A stretch of 64,000 nucleotides of DNA. Source: Clavaria fumosa. Lineage: Eukaryota; Basidiomycota; Agaricomycetes; Agaricales; Clavariaceae. The translations under genes and the position numbers were made by a program. Shown here piece after piece: positions 31,336 to 43,549 of the stretch (positions within the stretch are counted from its first letter, which is position 1; the number at the start of each line of letters is the position of its first letter). The stretch covers positions 2,976,001 to 3,040,000 of the forward strand of contig OX637794.1 of the NCBI GenBank assembly GCA_951802425.1, in the 5' to 3' direction. Below the pieces are notes generated by a model, which did not search any database, was not told where the DNA came from, and saw nothing but the letters and a program-made list of their open reading frames with translations.

Positions 31336-34300
31336 CTACGTATTTAATACACCCCGCCCAAACGCCTCCGCGACCGCACTAAACCCGTTTTCCGAGACTT
31401 GCGACATGAAGAGGTCGTGCTGATCCGCCAGGCGGCTGTTGTTGCTCCTGATCTCGCGTATGAGGCCATGTTCGCGTACGCATTTTGGGCACTCTGTTTC
31501 CTGATCCACGATGCACCTGACAGCCGCGGGGGTACGTCAGCCCAGGGCGGATGAGACCTCTCGAGGTGAACAGGGGAAACGCCGCTCACCGCTGGTGATA
31601 ACTGTGACCGCACATGAAATGCACACTTGGAAGATCGAGTTGTCCGCTGCAGGAGGAGCATCGAGTAACATGGAACACGCGAGGGTGTTGAGGATCTGAG
31701 AGTTCTTCGACTAGCTTCAGCTTGGCTGCTGTCTCTGATCTGTACGAGCTGATAAGTTTCTGATCCTGGAAAGGGAAGAACCACATTCATTGAAGATATT
31801 TGAACATTGTAGAGCCAATATGGTACTCACGGTCTGCATTTCCGCTCTCGCCGTTCCGATTTGCCCTATCAGCCAGTCCTTCAGCATGCCCACGCTCGCT
31901 ACTCCGTTCCTGCTCAACACTTGGATGATGCCAAGAGGTGGCAGTATTCCCTTCTCATCTACGTGCTTCAACATCCGATGTACATCGTCCTTGTGTCGTG
32001 CTAGCAGTGCCGGTGTGGATGTCAGGAATCTCAGTACCAGGGGGTATAGTTGTGGATGGCCAGGACCATAGAGGTTGAGGTGCCGTACAACCTCGGCCGA
32101 CGCGATAGGCGTAGAGCCTTCCTTGGCTTGGTCTATCCAGAACCGGAGCACGTCCTCGTACATCCCCATCTTCTCCCAGAGCAGCACAAGGCCTGGCGTA
32201 TACTGGCGACTCGAACACAAGATCAGCGCGTGTGTCGGATCGTACGGTATCGTGGAACTTTGCAGCACTTTCTGCGCTTTGTCTCGCAGGGTAGCGCCCT
32301 GCCCTTGCACTTGGAGCGTGAGATACAGCTCAAGGAGGGTATTCCACACCGCTAGCTGATCCTGCTTGTCGGCTTCCTCGTCAGCTGGAGGCAGAGGCAC
32401 ACTCTGTTCAGCGGAGCTACTTCCAACGCTCTGCCCCCACCGCTTCTCAGCTACTCGTTCTAGGAAGACGAGAAACTGGTCCATATGGTCTACGAAATGG
32501 GCGAAGTACAGTCGGGGGGAAAGCAGCTTGGCTGATGGAGGCTTTGGTGTGAGGGCTGGAGCGGGTTGAGCTAATGGCGCTCCCGTCCCCTGCTTCGCTG
32601 TGGGCGTTTCTTCAGTGCTAATCCTTTGTGGGCGCGAATTTGTGCACAGATCAATTAACAACTGGGTGGTCTCCTGGGGTAGATTGTCTAGCATTGCACG
32701 ACCGTAGCGGGCTAAATTGCTCTCAGCCTGTCATTGTGAGCCAAAACCAGTAAGAGAATGATGAGCACACACCGCTTCTGGCCCGAGTTTCCTCAAGTAT
32801 TCCAACGCTTCCCGATACTTCCCCGCATCCTCAACCTGTATCCGTAGATAGTCCTCGTGCCTCTCATACTTCTCTGCCAGATACGACGCATGCTCGAAAT
32901 ACCCAGCCTGTCTGCATACTCGAATTGCAGTGTCTAAGTCGAACGGGAGCTCTTTTCTTTCATCACCAGTGCTATCATAGCGGATTAGCCCCTCGGTCTT
33001 GATGAAGCTGTCAAGCCGTGCAACGTCTTTGAGTTTGGTATACGTATTTAGTAGCAGTGTGGTGTGATCCGAATTCGCAAGTCCGAGAGAATGAAGCTCT
33101 TGCAAATAGGTGACCAAATTGTGGATTTTCTGCGCATCAAGGAACTACCCACTGGCCATGTTATAATCGAATGGGAGCGACTGTTAAGATACTCACTTTT
33201 CTGATGACATAACTGGGCTGCACATGTCCGATCGTCTTCACGAATTGCTGCATAGCGCCGTCATAGTCGCCTTTATTATATAGATGGCTTCCGTACTGGC
33301 GGTGTATGTCAGCGACATTAGATGGATCCAGTCGTTGCGCTTTAGCCAGATTGAGGGCGAGGAGATACAACGATTTCCGATATAGCATGTCTAGTTTGTC
33401 AGACGTCGATCTCTCTTTCAGACAAAAAAGCTTTCCATGATAATCACGGTCAATAAATATTTAAGGTTCAGATGACGGTCTCTCACATTTCCATCGCTAC
33501 AAAGGACGTATATATGTCCCCATGCTGAAATGGCCTGCCTCACACCTTGGGTAAACGCTCCGGAATATGCGACCAATTTATTCTCCATATCGAAGACCGT
33601 GACCTTGGTGATATCAGTGTCTCCTGCGGTGTGGTGTGCGGCGAACTTGCGGACCGTCGCGGAAGCGGCAGAGGTGGATGGCATGAGCGGAGGAGAGACG
33701 ATGACGAGGTAGTTCAGGTGCGTGACAATAGATGATTTGTAGCCTGTGCACGCAGACGCTCGTCTATGCCAATACTGGAACAAGTAATGTGGTACAACAG
33801 CGCACCTTCGTAAGCATAGCAGGTCCCCCTCCCATCCGTTCCGCAGACATAAATTGCCTCGTCTTTTGCTACTATGATATGTTGCGCGCTCCAATCCATG
33901 GTGGCACAACCGAGAGCGCAACCGACCTCATTCACTACGATTGCGGCGGGATTGACACTATTGCCTTTGCCAGAGACCTGATAAGCAACGACCATATTGG
34001 TTGTGGCTATGAAGAGATGGAGATTCGCATCATTGTCTTCGTCGTCAGTAGACGGCTCTTTGAATCCTAGACCGGTGACTGGTTCTTCAGGAGATTCATG
34101 GATGGTGCGAGGCCTGGGGGAGGATGACTGGTGCGGATTGCGGAGCAGGAGAACTGTTCCATCCGCAAAGGCAACAGCCAAGTGAGAGAGCGTGGCAGAT
34201 AGCGCTATCGTCGTCACCTACTCAACATGAGAGCATGACCGAAGGCCATGATGTAATGATGCGCGTACGGGGTGTGGGCGATTGCTCTGTTGCAACTTGA

Positions 34301-34852
34301 CAGAGCGCAAAAGCTGGGGTGCGCCTGTTTTCTCATCGCTATGCCCCAAATCCCATAAATTGAGTAAAGGCGAATGTTGATTATCCATTTCCTAACATCA
34401 GATTGAATATGAGAAAAGAAGAGTCATGCGAAGACATACTCCAAGGGTGACGAGCACTCGTTTTCTCTCGATCATATGAGTGACCCTTCCACCAACGTGC
34501 ACAACCCAACTCCGTACCGAATTAAAATTCTGGTCGAGCATGTGGATGTGGCCATGGATATCGGCGACTAAGACTCCAACGGACGCATAAATAACGATGG
34601 ATATTTCGGCAGCGGTCTACGGAGCGTGAGGATGTTTTCGTATCGATAATAGATAGGCTACGCGACCTTGTTGAATATCTCTGGTGGGCTGGCAAGATCG
34701 TGTATGTCCGTGACTGTTGACGAATCAAAGAACGAAAACTGTCTCCACTTTTGAAACGAATCGCTTTAATAGAAGATTGTCGCGAAGAATATTAGGCTCA
34801 CTGCGGGTGCGGAACTGGTAGTAGAGGTAGTAGCTGCTATTTCAGTCGCCAT
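31336..34852 (-). CDS. VPS11: Vacuolar protein sorting 11 (HOPS/CORVET subunit, RING E3-like)
   Basis: A core subunit of the HOPS and CORVET tethering complexes at vacuoles and endosomes. Eleven exons: 34852-34802, 34747-34667, 34616-34440, 34391-34269, 34217-33806, 33743-33487, 33430-33197, 33144-32773, 32727-31831, 31765-31590, 31516-31336. They total 2,961 nt (986 residues), close to the usual length, and all phases agree. The N-terminal beta-propeller contains [30 protein letters not shown] and [19 protein letters not shown]. The alpha-solenoid contains [19 protein letters not shown] and [20 protein letters not shown]. The C-terminal RING-H2 has [19 protein letters not shown] and ECPKC. 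A conserved single-copy gene with no sign of damage despite the surrounding transposons. Confidence 0.95.
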
Positions 34853-35103
34853 AGACACGTTCGATGACTGACCAGACTTGCACGACAAGCCGAGCACGTG
34901 ACTCGTCTCTGCGCTACATGAGGGCCTCATCACGTGTAATACGCCAGTTCCCTCTATACATCGGGATCACTCTCTTCCAGCCTTGGATTGGACTCCGAAC
35001 ACACAATTATTGCTTTCGCCCCTTACCTGAATGCTTTCAAAGCCTTTGTGCCGTAACGAACGCAATACGCTCCATTTCGACTTTTCAATTGATACCTGAA
35101 CAG

Positions 35104-35899
35104 TCACGATCGCTTTAAACGCCTTCCCGTAAAAATCGCTCTCCAGCTCAGATGTAAGACAGCACTCAGCAACCCAATCGGAGGCACCAACCAGCATATC
35201 ATCCGCCACCATTTCCATCGTTTAGTCTCATTTGCCAGGACCTTGACGAAGTTTTCCACCTGTTCTTTAAGGTCTTGAGGAGACCCAGAGTTGTCGATGA
35301 CGTAGTCTGCGTACTGAATCTTGTCAACAGTGGGTATTTGAGCTGAGAGGCGGGCAACGGCTTCTTCATGCGACAAGGAGTCACGAACTTGGAGTCGACG
35401 CAGCTGAATTTCATAGGAACTAACAACATGTAAACAATATCTGAGATCTTCGTAATAAGAATCTATGGCATGGAAACTTACCAATATACGACGACCACCT
35501 TACCCACCCACCTCCAAATTCCACTCTCAATCAACAGAGGAACATCCAGCACACAAATCCCCTCTCCCCTCAACCAGTGCCACAACACCGCCTTTAACAT
35601 CGCCCGTCGCACGACGGGATGTATGATTGCATTCAGGAGTTTCCTCTTGTTCTTGTCATTGAAGACGACGGCGCCCAACTTTGAGCGGTCGAGTCTTCCA
35701 TTTGGAAGAAGGATGGATGGACCAAAAACGGAGACGATGCGTGCGAGGGTAGGGCTACCTAGAGTAACTGCTTCACGAGCGAGGAGGTCCGCATCGACAA
35801 CAGGGATACCATAGGAACCAGATAAGGTTTTTGAGACGGTCGTTTTTCCGGAGGCAATGCCACCCGTAAGGCCAACAACTATAGTTCTAGGTTGGTCAT
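35104..35899 (-). CDS. Dephospho-CoA kinase (last step of CoA synthesis)
   Basis: Phosphorylates dephospho-CoA to coenzyme A. Two exons are clear: 35482 to ~35899 and 35104-35419, joined across a 62-nt intron (GTAAGT...TTAG). The P-loop VVGLTGGIASGKTT is at the N-terminus, followed by VVDADLLAREAV (the DAD motif), LLNAIIHPVVRRAM and VLDVPLLIESG, as in CoaE-type kinases. The second exon keeps SYEIQLRRLQVRD and ADYVIDNSGS. The C-terminus has a hydrophobic segment (MICWLVPPIGLLSAVLHL), as in fungal homologues that are membrane attached. The start codon is not resolved: no in-frame ATG precedes the P-loop without invoking a short 5' exon near 35900-35950. Confidence 0.88.
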
Positions 35900-36043
35900 T
35901 GCTCCGAAGACCGAAAATAACCTGTACCCAACATGCGCGTAGAACAGAGATTGGAGGACTGAGTGGATGTAAACCGTATACGTATGGTCACGCGACGCAA
36001 AATGGTGGCGTGACGTAATGCCGTGTGATGCAAAGCATGAGCA

Positions 36044-36337
36044 ATGATGGATGCTAGTGAAGTCACAACCTCAGCCATTTTATACCAGCAGCAGGATGGG
36101 GTATGGAGAATGGTGGATTGCCTTTCCACCAAGCTCTGGGATGCCCAGCTAAACTATGATGTCTATGATCTGGAACTCCTTGTGGTGGTGCATGCACTTG
36201 AGGAGTGGCAACATTATCTCCTCAGTCAAGACTTCAAGGTCCACATGGACCATAAGAACCTCTCATACTTCCGAAAGCCAAACCCACTCAATGGACATCA
36301 AAGTTGGCAGAGGCAGTTTCTCTCACTTTTCTGTTCA
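36044..36337 (+). pseudogene. RNase H fragment of gypsy G
   Basis: About 98 codons of RNase H with DASEVTTSAILYQQQDGVWR, LNYDVYDLELL and HKNLSYFRKPNPLNG, the standard gypsy RNase H blocks. It is truncated on both sides. Confidence 0.85.
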
Positions 36338-36429
36338 TATCAGACTGGGTCTCACACAACTTAAGCATAAGGTCATGATGACAATACTAAGATAAGGGGA
36401 AAAGAGTACAAAAATGGAAATGACAAAGT
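36338..36429 (-). repeat. Partial family-A LTR next to element C
   Basis: 92 bp matching the first part of the family-A LTR (TATCAGACTGGG to AAAGT), then joined directly to a complete LTR. Its last 20 bp have diverged. Confidence 0.85.
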
Positions 36430-36720
36430 TATCAGACTGGGTCTCACACAACTTAAGCATAAGGTCATGACGACAATACTAAGATAAGGGGAAAAGAGTA
36501 CAAAAAAGGGAAAGCAAAAGTACTTATAGCGAACGCTTCGGCACTTGCCGGCATTCCCACGCTCGGACCCTCGGATCACGTGATGCGCCCAGGCCCCAGG
36601 TCATGTGATCTTACATGATTACATAATCTGACCCAGCCACAGGTCATGTGACCTTCCAACAACCCTCCCCAGTTTCTCCACAACTGCACTTTGGGATGGC
36701 TTACATAAGCGATCCTAACA
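36430..36720 (-). repeat. 3' LTR of gypsy C
   Basis: 291-bp LTR, TATCAG...CCTAACA on the plus strand, followed internally by the polypurine tract (36721-36731). Confidence 0.92.
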
Positions 36721-36731
36721 TCACCCCCCTC

Positions 36732-39700
36732 TTAAGGCTGGGCGTCCCGACCAGCTAGCTTGGCCTTGTCGGGGTGAGCAAGGAAGAAGTCCCAGAGAAG
36801 CAGTGCCACATTGGTGAGGTTCCGTCATGGCTCCCAAGTGTTCTCCTCTACAGGGTATCCCAACCACTTCACCAGGTATCTCACTCCATGCCCCACCTTC
36901 TTAACATCAAGGATCGCCTCCACATCATACTCCAGGTGGTCATCATCAATCGTAGGGGGCGGAGGGGGAGGCAGGTTCTGAGAAGGGAAGGAAGGGGGGT
37001 GGTATGGTGTCAACAGCAACTCATTGAAGACCCGATGGATGCGCCAGGCCCGAGGGAGCTTGAGGCGATACCCAGCAGGTCCCACCTTCTCCTCAACTGC
37101 AAAGGGGCCTGCTCTCTTGTTGTCAAGCTTTTTACAGGGCCAGTCCATCTTCAAGTTTCTAGTATCCAGCCAGACCAGATCTCCCTCAGAGTACTCCCGA
37201 CTTGGGTGTTTCCCCTTATCATAGCTCTTCTTCATTGCTGCCACCGCTTTCTCCATTGCCTCCTTGGCTGCTCTTTGGGACTCTGTGAGCTTAGCCATCC
37301 ACTCGTCCACCGCCGGGTTCACCTCAGAAGGTGGCCAGAGCCCCCCATTCCATGGGTGTTGTCCATAATTGAGGAAGAAAGGTGTCTGTCCTGTCGCTGA
37401 GTGCTCACGATTATTAAGAGCAAACTCCGCAGTGGACAACCATTCAGCCCAGTCATCCTGGAGATGGTCCACGTAAGCCCGGAGATAGATCTCCATCTCC
37501 TGGTTCGCCCGTTCTGTCTGTCCATCAGTCTGCGGATGAAAGGCAGTACTTGGATTTGCCTTTACCCAGATCATGGAGTAGAACTCCTTCATGAAGCGGG
37601 ACACGAACTGGGACCCCTGGTCACTCACAACCTTGTGAGGGACTCCATGGTCACGAAACACTCGATCCCAGAGGAGACGTGCCGCTCCAAGTCCTGTGAG
37701 GTCGAGCCCGATCGCTTCGAGCAGTGTCCATTTCGTGAATTTGTCAACAATAACAAGGATGGCATTATGTCCACGGGAGAGGGGGAGGGGACCGACTATG
37801 TCCCATGAGATCACCGACCAGGGACCATCAGGCACCAGATGGGGGTGCAGTGGGGCAGCACACTTGGTACGGTCGGGCTTCGTCCGCTGGCATGTTTCAC
37901 ACCCCTGGGCATACCGATCCGCATCTTTTACCATGTCTGGCCACCAATAACCCTTCACTAGTGCTGCTCTCAACTTCCGGGGCCCAGGGTGTCCAGCAGT
38001 GGGGAGGTCATGCTCAAACTCAAGAATGGCCTCACGAGCTCCTAGGGGGACCCAAGTGACTATCCCCTTTCGCCAGAGTCCAGCACGATCTCGTGTCCAC
38101 TCATCATCAAGCTCCTCTGGCTTCTGTATGTGTACCGCGCTATTTTTCTGGAGTAGCATCTCCATTTCCGATGTGAATGACACACAGACTTCCGTTTCTG
38201 GGAAAACCTGCACCGGTGCATCCTCCTCCACCATCTCTCCATAGTCCAGTCTCCGGGAGAGTGCATCTGCCTTTGTATTTGACTTGCCAGTGCGATACTT
38301 TATCTCAAAGTCAAAGCACTGGAGCTCTCCAACCCAACGAACCTGCCTCGGCTTCAACTTCTGGGGCTTCCGGAAGTACTGGAGGTTTGCATGGTCCGTC
38401 CAGATCTCAATCGTCTCCTCTGCTCCAATGAGGTATGCTCGCCACTCGCGAAGTGCCCGAATCACAGCCAAGAACTCCTTGTCGTACACATTGTAGTTCT
38501 TCTCAGCTGCAGTGAGGGCCTTGGAGATATAGTCAACAACTCTCCAGGTTCCATCCGTCTGCTGCTGTGAGAGCACTCCACCAGTTGCCAGGTTGCTTGC
38601 ATCTGTCTCTACCTTCCATCTCCCTTTGTCCTGAGGCAGAGCCAAGACCGGGGCCGATACGAGTGCCTGGTGGAGATCTCGGAAGGCTGCTTCCTCCTCC
38701 TCCTCCCATTTCCATGGAACATTCCCAGTCAGCCGGAAGAGTGGCTTTGCCTGGGCAGAAAGATTCGGGATGTGCCAGCAGAGGTAGTTCAGCATCCCAT
38801 TGAACCTCTGGACATCCTTCACATTCTTAGGACGTGGCCAATCTCGGACTGCCACACCCTTGGCTGGATCATGCTCTAGTCTGTTGTGGGAGATCTCTTC
38901 ATCCCCAGGAAGATGATCTCACTCTTCTCAAACTCGCATTTACTGAGTTTGAGACACAACCCATTCTCTCCAAACTTCCTCAAGACCTGATCCATCTGGT
39001 ACTGGTGTGTAGCCAAGTCCTCTGCAAACACAATGACATCATCCACATAGGCCCTCACATGTCCTCCTGCAATCTCCTCCCTCAACACATGATTCATGAA
39101 GCATTGGAAGGTAGCAGGGGCATTCTGCAGTCCAAACCACACGACAGCTGGTTTGAAGAGTCCATGGGGTGTCAGGAAGGCACAGCGGTGCTGGTGCTCA
39201 GGCCAGACCTGCATAGATGGGAAACCTCCCTTTGCATCAATCTTAGAGTAGATCGACGCTCCTTTAAGCACATCCACTGTGTCTCAGATGTGGGGGAGGG
39301 GGTACTTGTCCTTGATCAGGTGTGCATTCAGCCTCGAGTAGTCGATGATTGGCCACAGTTTGTCCTTCTCATGTTTGAAGAAGAAGGGGCTGGCATACGG
39401 GGATTTTGAGGGCCAGATTCGTCCAGAAGCAAGCTGCTCATCCACCCAACAGTTCATCTCCACCATCTCCTGCCGTGTCAAAGAATACAGCTTGGAGGAG
39501 AGGTGCTCAGGGTCCTTTTTGAACTCGATCTTAATATCAAAGTCTGGTTGGGAGCGGGGAAGTTCATCCCACTTCGCTTCACTAAACACCAAAGGGTAGC
39601 GGCTGGGCCAATCGGGGGTAGGGCCAGAGTTGGGAAAACGGGTGTCCAGAATACTCGTGGATGTGAGGGTACTCGTTTTCAGGGGTGCAGAGGCTCGAGG

Positions 39701-41164
39701 GGATGGGGAACACTGTGGGGGGCAGCGGGTAAGGCTCAGCTCTGCCTTCTGCCAGTCAATATCCGGGTTATGCCACTTGAGCCAGTCATGCCCAAGGATG
39801 ACCTTGTGGGACTGGGTCTTTCCCAGCAGAAAGTGGATCCGCTCCTGGTGGTCACCAACTCTCACCAGCACCTCTATCCCATACCGGACCTTTCCATTCC
39901 TGTTCTGCATCCCATCCACATTATACATGGTGATTGGGTTCAGCAGGAGAGATGGCTCCAGTCCCACTCCTTTTGCCCACTCCAAATCCATGAAGCAGTT
40001 GGTGCACCCTGAGTCAACAAGGGCCTTTATTGTGGTCCCTTTGCCAGTGCTGAAAGCCTCCAAGTGCACCTGGATGGCTAGCTCTTGTGGCACATGTTTC
40101 CGCACTTCTGGCTGCACTCTGGTTAGGCGCTCTGCCAGTCTCACTTCCTCCTTCACCTCAGCCCCAATTCGGGTATGTCTCTGCTGCAAGATAGTATATC
40201 GGGGTATACTTGCAGCAGGCACAGGGACGGAAAGGGGGCTGGCACACTTCTTCTCCCCAGTGGGAGTCCTCCTCTCTCTCTCACACAGCTCTATGCAGGC
40301 TCAGAGCCGTGCAATCTCTTTCTCATATCCCTCCGCCATTTGGGGGGCACATGGTGCTGCCCAGGTTTGGGCCCTTGGGACCTGCAGACGCATATCAGGC
40401 AGGGGGCAGAAACGGACAGCATGGCCAGTCTGGTGGCATTGGAAACAACATCTCTCATCAGCAGGGGCCCATCCTCGGGCCATGGCCACATCCAGAGTAC
40501 ACAGCAGAGGGGTCACAAGAGGTCGTGAAACGGTCACAGCAGGTTGCACGGGGGTCACGGGGGGTCGCGGTGTCCGTTCCGTGAGTATCCCATCCAGTCG
40601 CCTTTGCTGGGCATCAAGCCTCTCAGCCAGCACCTTCCATTCTCCATATGTCTCTGGCATCGGGGAGACACCATAGATTCTCTCCACCAACCTCCTACTC
40701 AGGTTCAACTCCAGCCAATGGACTAGGATTCCTGAGTCCTTCTCTGCACTCAACTTCACCCGTCGGAACAGTGTCTCGAATTTCGTGAAGAACTCCGGTG
40801 CTGTCATGGCACCCTGTTTCAGCCCTGCAATATCGGCAAGGGCAGTCGCACGGTCATTTGGGTCATCGAATGCGCGCTTCATCTCCTCCACAAACTCTGC
40901 CCAGGTTCTGGCCTCGCCACTACCCAGGATCTCTTCCGCCTTCATATTCGCCCACTCTGCAGCGAATCCTTCTCCAGTAATTTTACTCAGAGCAAAAAGG
41001 ACCTTCACCAGGTCCACAGCATAGACAGTTGGGTTCGCCATAAACAGGAGGCGAAGGGATCGGAGGAACGTACAGAAGTTCCTTTTCTGCCCATCAAAGG
41101 GGGCAACAGATAGGTCAAGCCTCATAGGTTGGGCTACAGGCGGGGCGACATGGTCTGCCATCAC
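36732..41164 (-). pseudogene. Gag-Pol polyprotein of gypsy C, three stops and a frameshift
   Basis: Same domain order as in element A: gag from 41164, CCHC knuckle, protease (LVDSGCTNCFMD), RT (YVDDVIVFAED), RNase H, integrase and chromodomain. Unlike A, gag reads through into the knuckle because the CGA at ~40600 is intact. Stops are TGA at 40301-40303 (A has CAA), 39284-39286 (A has CGA) and 36825-36827 (A has CGA). A 2-nt insertion near 38895 shifts the frame within RT. Inactive. Confidence 0.92.
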
Positions 41165-41723
41165 AGGCCCTGGATGCTGTAAATAAAGTTCCAGGCCTTG
41201 GGCACTCAGGATTTCTTCGATCTCTTAACAGTCCTGTCCTCTTAGGCTGCTCTTCTGTGTACTTATGTACCTATAGAACTCTTATTCTATGAAACTTTTG
41301 TTAACGTGGGGCCCAAATGGTGTCCCAGGTGGTCGCTCCACAACTCCTAATGAGTTGCCTGTGCGCCCTTCTGACAATGGTCACAGAGCAAGGGCCCTGT
41401 CCACTGGACCAGGAAACTACAGAAAGACTATGTAGGGGCCTTTCCTTGCCCTGTACACTACATGATTCACTGGTATGTAGCTGCAAAACAAAGTTCCAGG
41501 CCTTGGGCACTCGGTATCACTTGGGGAGGGTCACAGTTGACTTCCTCCTGGTCTGGTCATGTGTATCTACACACAGTAAAAATTTCGCGCGGTTCTGTTA
41601 CACACTGCAGGCAGGATAAAGGAGAAGAGGATGATAGGGGCTGAGCTGTGACAACGTGTCACAGTTTGAAATTAAGGGTCCAGGCTAGCCGGGTTAGGAC
41701 ACGGGGCTAGGGCGGACAGGCGG

Positions 41724-41734
41724 ATCTTAGTATT
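41724..41734 (-). promoter_or_regulatory. Putative self-primer binding site of gypsy C
   Basis: The same 11-nt primer site as in element A (AATACTAAGAT on the element strand), 1 nt from the LTR. Its partner in the adjacent LTR is also intact. Confidence 0.65.
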
Positions 41735-41735
41735 A

Positions 41736-42026
41736 TATCAGACTGGGTCTCACACAACTTAAGTGTAAGGTCATGACGACAATACTAAGATAAGGGGAAA
41801 AGAGTACAAAAAAGGAAAAGCGAAAGTACTTATAGCAAACGCTTCGGCACTTGCCGGCGTTCCCAGGCTCGGACCCTCGGATCACGTGATGCGCCCAGGC
41901 CCCAGGTCATGTGATCTTACATGATTACATAATCTGATCCAGCCACAGGTCATGTGACCTTCCAACAACCCTCCCCAGTTTCTCCACAACTGCACTTTGG
42001 GATGGCTTACATAAGCGATCCTAACA
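41736..42026 (-). repeat. 5' LTR of gypsy C
   Basis: 291-bp LTR with the TATA box and R-start motif of family A. It differs from 36430-36720 mainly by transitions. Confidence 0.92.
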
Positions 42027-42042
42027 GAACAACTCAGAGCAC

Positions 42043-42711
42043 TTGGTGACTGGCTACACCCCCTTCTTCTTGGACTATGGACAACATCCTTGGAATGGAG
42101 GAATCCACCACCGCACTGAGGTAAACCCAGCTGCTGACAAGTGGATGGCCAAACTGGAAGAGTCAAGGCAGGCTGCCAAGGAGGCGATGGAAAAGGAGGC
42201 GCTAGCAATGAAAAGGGGTTACAATAGTGGGAAGTGGCCCAGTTGCGAGTATGGAAAGGGAGACCTCATATGGCTTGACACATGGAACCTGAAAATGGAC
42301 CGCCCAAACAAGAAGCTCGACAATAAATGCGCTGGACCTTTTACCATCATCGAGAAGGTAGGGCCAGCAGGATATCGCCTCAAACTGCCTCTGGCCTGGC
42401 GTATCCATGATGTATTCAATGAGCTCCTCCTAATGCCATATGTTCCCCCTTCCTTCGCCTCTCAGTCCCGACCACCTCTTCCCCCTCCCACCATTGATGA
42501 TGACCACTTGGAGTACAATGTCGAAGAAATACTAGATGTAAAGAAAGTGGGATGAGGAGTGAAGTATCTGGTGAAATGGCTAGGATACCCCATTGAAGAA
42601 AACACCTGGGAACCCTGGCAGAACCTCACCAACATCACACCCCTGCTTCGTGACTTCTTCCTCAAACATCTGGAGAAGGTGAAGCTAGCTGGTCGAGATG
42701 CCCAGCCTTGA
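42043..42711 (+). pseudogene. Integrase C-terminus and chromodomain of gypsy G
   Basis: The frame 42043-42555 encodes the end of integrase (GYTPFFLDYGQHPWNGG, EYGKGDLIWLDTWNLKMD) and the linker before the chromodomain. A TGA at 42553-42555 (in GTGGGATGAGG, where family B has a sense codon) interrupts it. The chromodomain (YLVKWLGYPIEENTWEP) continues in the same frame to the native end, DAQP then TGA, at ~42711. Confidence 0.85.
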
Positions 42712-42722
42712 GGAGGGGGCCA

Positions 42723-43549
42723 TGTCAGGATTGCTTATGTAAGCCACCACCACTGAACTCCAGAGTGCTCCAGAGACTGGCGACAAGGGACGAATGAGAA
42801 GTCACATGACCCCCCACGACCTTCACCATATGCCCACGACTCTGCGCCAGCACCTACAGGTCCACTATAGGCATCCATCACGTGCCCCCACCCATGTTTC
42901 TTGGCCTTTCCTACACTTTGCAATTCGTGATGGAGGCGGATTGATGACAGCAGAACTGACAGCCACCATCAACTAATCTATCCTAATCGGGCTTAGTTGA
43001 GATCTTCCCTCGGGCAGCCAAGCCCATGCCAAGCATCTCCCTTGTCTGCACTCCCTATCCATGCCTCCCCGCCACCTTCCTATTTTAGCATCTCATTTAC
43101 CCTAATCCACCTCCCCTATACCTCACAACTCAGTGCGCGTAGCCTCACTCTTGTCCTCATGACTCACACACACTGCACAGCCCCCTCTCCTTGTATATAT
43201 AGTGCCCATGTAATAGTGGTAGTTCCTCACATTGAAATTGAGTCACTTCCCCTTACGCTCTCTGTGAGGAACCTGGACTGACACTATCCCAAAGAGGAGT
43301 TGTGGAGAAACTAGAGAAGATTGTTGGAAGATCACATGACCTGTGGCAGAGGATTACATAATTGTGAGATTGCATGACCTGGGGTTTGGGCATGTCACAT
43401 GATCCAAGAGGTCTGAGTGTGGGAACTCCAGGAAGTCCCAAAGCTCTTGCTATAAGTACCTTCACTTTTCCTATTTTGTGCTCTTTTCCCCTTATGTTAG
43501 TATTGTCATCATGACCTTACATTTAAGTTGTGTGAGACCCAGTCTGACA
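42723..43549 (+). repeat. 3' LTR of gypsy G
   Basis: An 827-bp LTR with TGTCAG...CTGACA ends, preceded by a polypurine tract (GAGGAGGGGGCCA, ending 42722). TATAAG at 43451 is followed 43 bp later by ATGTTAG (43494), the same spacing as in families A and B. U3 is much longer than in A or B. Confidence 0.85.

Larger units (their letters stand above)
36430..42026 (-). mobile_element. Gypsy chromovirus C, second copy of family A
   Basis: A 5,597-bp minus-strand element of family A. LTRs at 36430-36720 and 41736-42026 (291 bp each) differ at several sites, so it is older than copy A. Flanks do not show a 5-bp duplication (GTTCA or AAAGT on the left, GAACA on the right). A 92-bp partial LTR abuts the left LTR, and the host element lacks sequence, all pointing to rearrangement. 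Confidence 0.93.
36030..43549 (+). mobile_element. Gypsy element G, relic interrupted by element C
   Basis: A plus-strand chromovirus relic in two pieces: RNase H (36030-36337) and integrase C-terminus to 3' LTR (42027-43549). About 1 kb that should lie between them (rest of RNase H, zinc site, catalytic core) is missing, so a deletion accompanied arrival of element C. The 5' part is lost; 36030 abuts the dephospho-CoA kinase promoter region. Confidence 0.85.

Noticed and set aside
31344..31790. 148-codon minus-strand frame in the VPS11 3' region
   Set aside because: It mixes intron and out-of-frame exon sequence. The spliced model restores the RING motif and stops at 31336.
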